Shown here: positions 5,695-6,354 of the stretch, one piece after another
Layout: each line of letters opens with the position of its first letter
How positions within the stretch are numbered: position 1 is the stretch's first letter
Source of the DNA: Bacteroidaceae bacterium
Lineage (GTDB): Bacteria > Bacteroidota > Bacteroidia > Bacteroidales > Bacteroidaceae
Reading direction: 5' to 3'
Assembly: GCA_017548225.1 (NCBI GenBank)
Contig: JAFYMV010000114.1
Span: forward strand, 1-6,354
DNA: 6,354 nucleotides
Made by a program: the position numbers and the translations under genes
Notes under the pieces: model-generated
The model's input: the letters and a program-made list of their open reading frames with translations, nothing else
Databases searched by the model: none
Told to the model about the DNA's origin: nothing

Positions 5695-6354
5695 TTATTT
5701 ATAACGAATATTATCAATCAATCTCACCTTACCGCAGTATACAGTGATACATCCCACGACATATGGTGCATCATCCCATGCAGATACAGGCTGCAGGGTA
5801 TCGCCATTCACCACCTCGTAATACTCTAATTCAAGACCTTCGGTATCAGCAATAGCCTGCTCTACCATCTGTTTTGCTTCGGCCAATGTATGACACTTGG
5901 CATATTCCACGCTCTCGAAGAGTGCCTTTGAGATAGCCAGTGCCGTGTGGCGTTGCTCATCAGTCAGCAAGGCATTACGACTACTGAGCGCAAGTCCATC
6001 ATGTTCGCGCACAATGGGGCAACCCACAATCTCCAATTTGAAATCCATCTGTCGCACCATCTCACGGATGATAGCCAACTGCTGGAAGTCCTTCTCGCCA
6101 AAGTAAGCACGATCAGGCTCCACATACATAAAGAGCTTGCTCACAATCTGCGCCACGCCATTGAAGTGTCCCGGGCGATAGATACCCTCCATCACCTTGT
6201 CGAGCGGTGTAAAATCAAATACGCGGGTATCCTCTTCGGGATATACCTCCTCTACTGAAGGAGCAAATACGCAGTCAGCACCGAGCCCCTCGAGCAATCG
6301 GCAGTCAGCCTCGAGAGTACGCGGATAGCGCTCAAGGTCACCCTTGTCATTAAA
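5695..6354 (-). CDS. panC: Pantoate--beta-alanine ligase (pantothenate synthetase), N-terminus outside window
   Basis: The frame stays open from the stop at 5695-5697 to the right edge, giving 219 residues of an enzyme that is normally about 280. The missing part holds the N-terminal HxGH ATP-binding motif. The fragment begins FNDKGDLERYPRT, a conserved stretch that normally follows FVNPTQ, so the TTG at 6297 is not a start. Further motifs: HRPGHFNGVAQ-like RPGHFNGVAQIVSKLF (about 60-75), YFGEKDFQQL (about 84-93) and the KMSKS-equivalent LALSSRN (about 121-127), then the C-terminal dimer domain. It condenses pantoate with beta-alanine using ATP to form pantothenate, in the cytosol. PanD, encoded 8 nt downstream, supplies the beta-alanine. 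The promoter is beyond the window. Confidence 0.97.
   Translation of the reverse strand, partial: FNDKGDLERYPRTLEADCRLLEGLGADCVFAPSVEEVYPEEDTRVFDFTPLDKVMEGIYRPGHFNGVAQIVSKLFMYVEPDRAYFGEKDFQQLAIIREMVRQMDFKLEIVGCPIVREHDGLALSSRNALLTDEQRHTALAISKALFESVEYAKCHTLAEAKQMVEQAIADTEGLELEYYEVVNGDTLQPVSAWDDAPYVVGCITVYCGKVRLIDNIRYK

Noticed and set aside
5381..5704. 107-codon frame on + antisense to panD
   Set aside because: It runs opposite a complete, highly conserved panD and has low-complexity, unfamiliar sequence with no promoter.

Overview
The window looks like chromosomal DNA of a Bacteroidales bacterium, in the Bacteroides/Prevotella range; I cannot name a species. The evidence is threefold. Protein sequences resemble those of this order (polyprenol-phosphate mannose synthase, secreted C1B peptidase, PanC and PanD). 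Genes lack clear Shine-Dalgarno sites. Two promoters match the Bacteroidetes primary sigma factor pattern (TTTG near -33, TAnnTTTG near -7). Most of the content is core metabolism and envelope biology. I see no insertion sequence, phage gene, CRISPR array, toxin-antitoxin pair, tRNA or rRNA.

Layout, left to right. (1) The 3' end of a GT2 polyprenol-phosphate mannose synthase on +, closed by a strong intrinsic terminator. (2) A two-gene + unit: a lipoprotein with a parallel beta-helix, then a secreted endonuclease/exonuclease/phosphatase (EEP) family hydrolase that starts inside the last codons of the first gene (23-nt overlap). (3) A converging gene on - for a secreted papain-like C1B peptidase, with its own terminator in the gap. 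(4) A divergent promoter region (about 4263-4438) driving the peptidase on - and aroE (shikimate dehydrogenase) on +. (5) A convergent gap, 5180-5341, with an unexplained 151-bp structured element bounded by a perfect 18-bp inverted repeat. (6) A - strand panC-panD operon for pantothenate synthesis; panC runs off the right edge.

Functionally there are two themes. Cytosolic biosynthesis is represented by aroE (chorismate/aromatic amino acids) and panC-panD (coenzyme A precursor). Exported proteins are the lipoprotein, the EEP hydrolase and the peptidase. The lipoprotein carries twelve D(S/T)(A/I/L/M/T/V) tripeptides, the published Bacteroidota O-glycosylation sequon, while the peptidase carries none.

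I did not find a clear undescribed multi-gene system. The best leads are the inverted-repeat element between aroE and panD, the translationally coupled beta-helix/EEP pair, and the sequon-dense lipoprotein.
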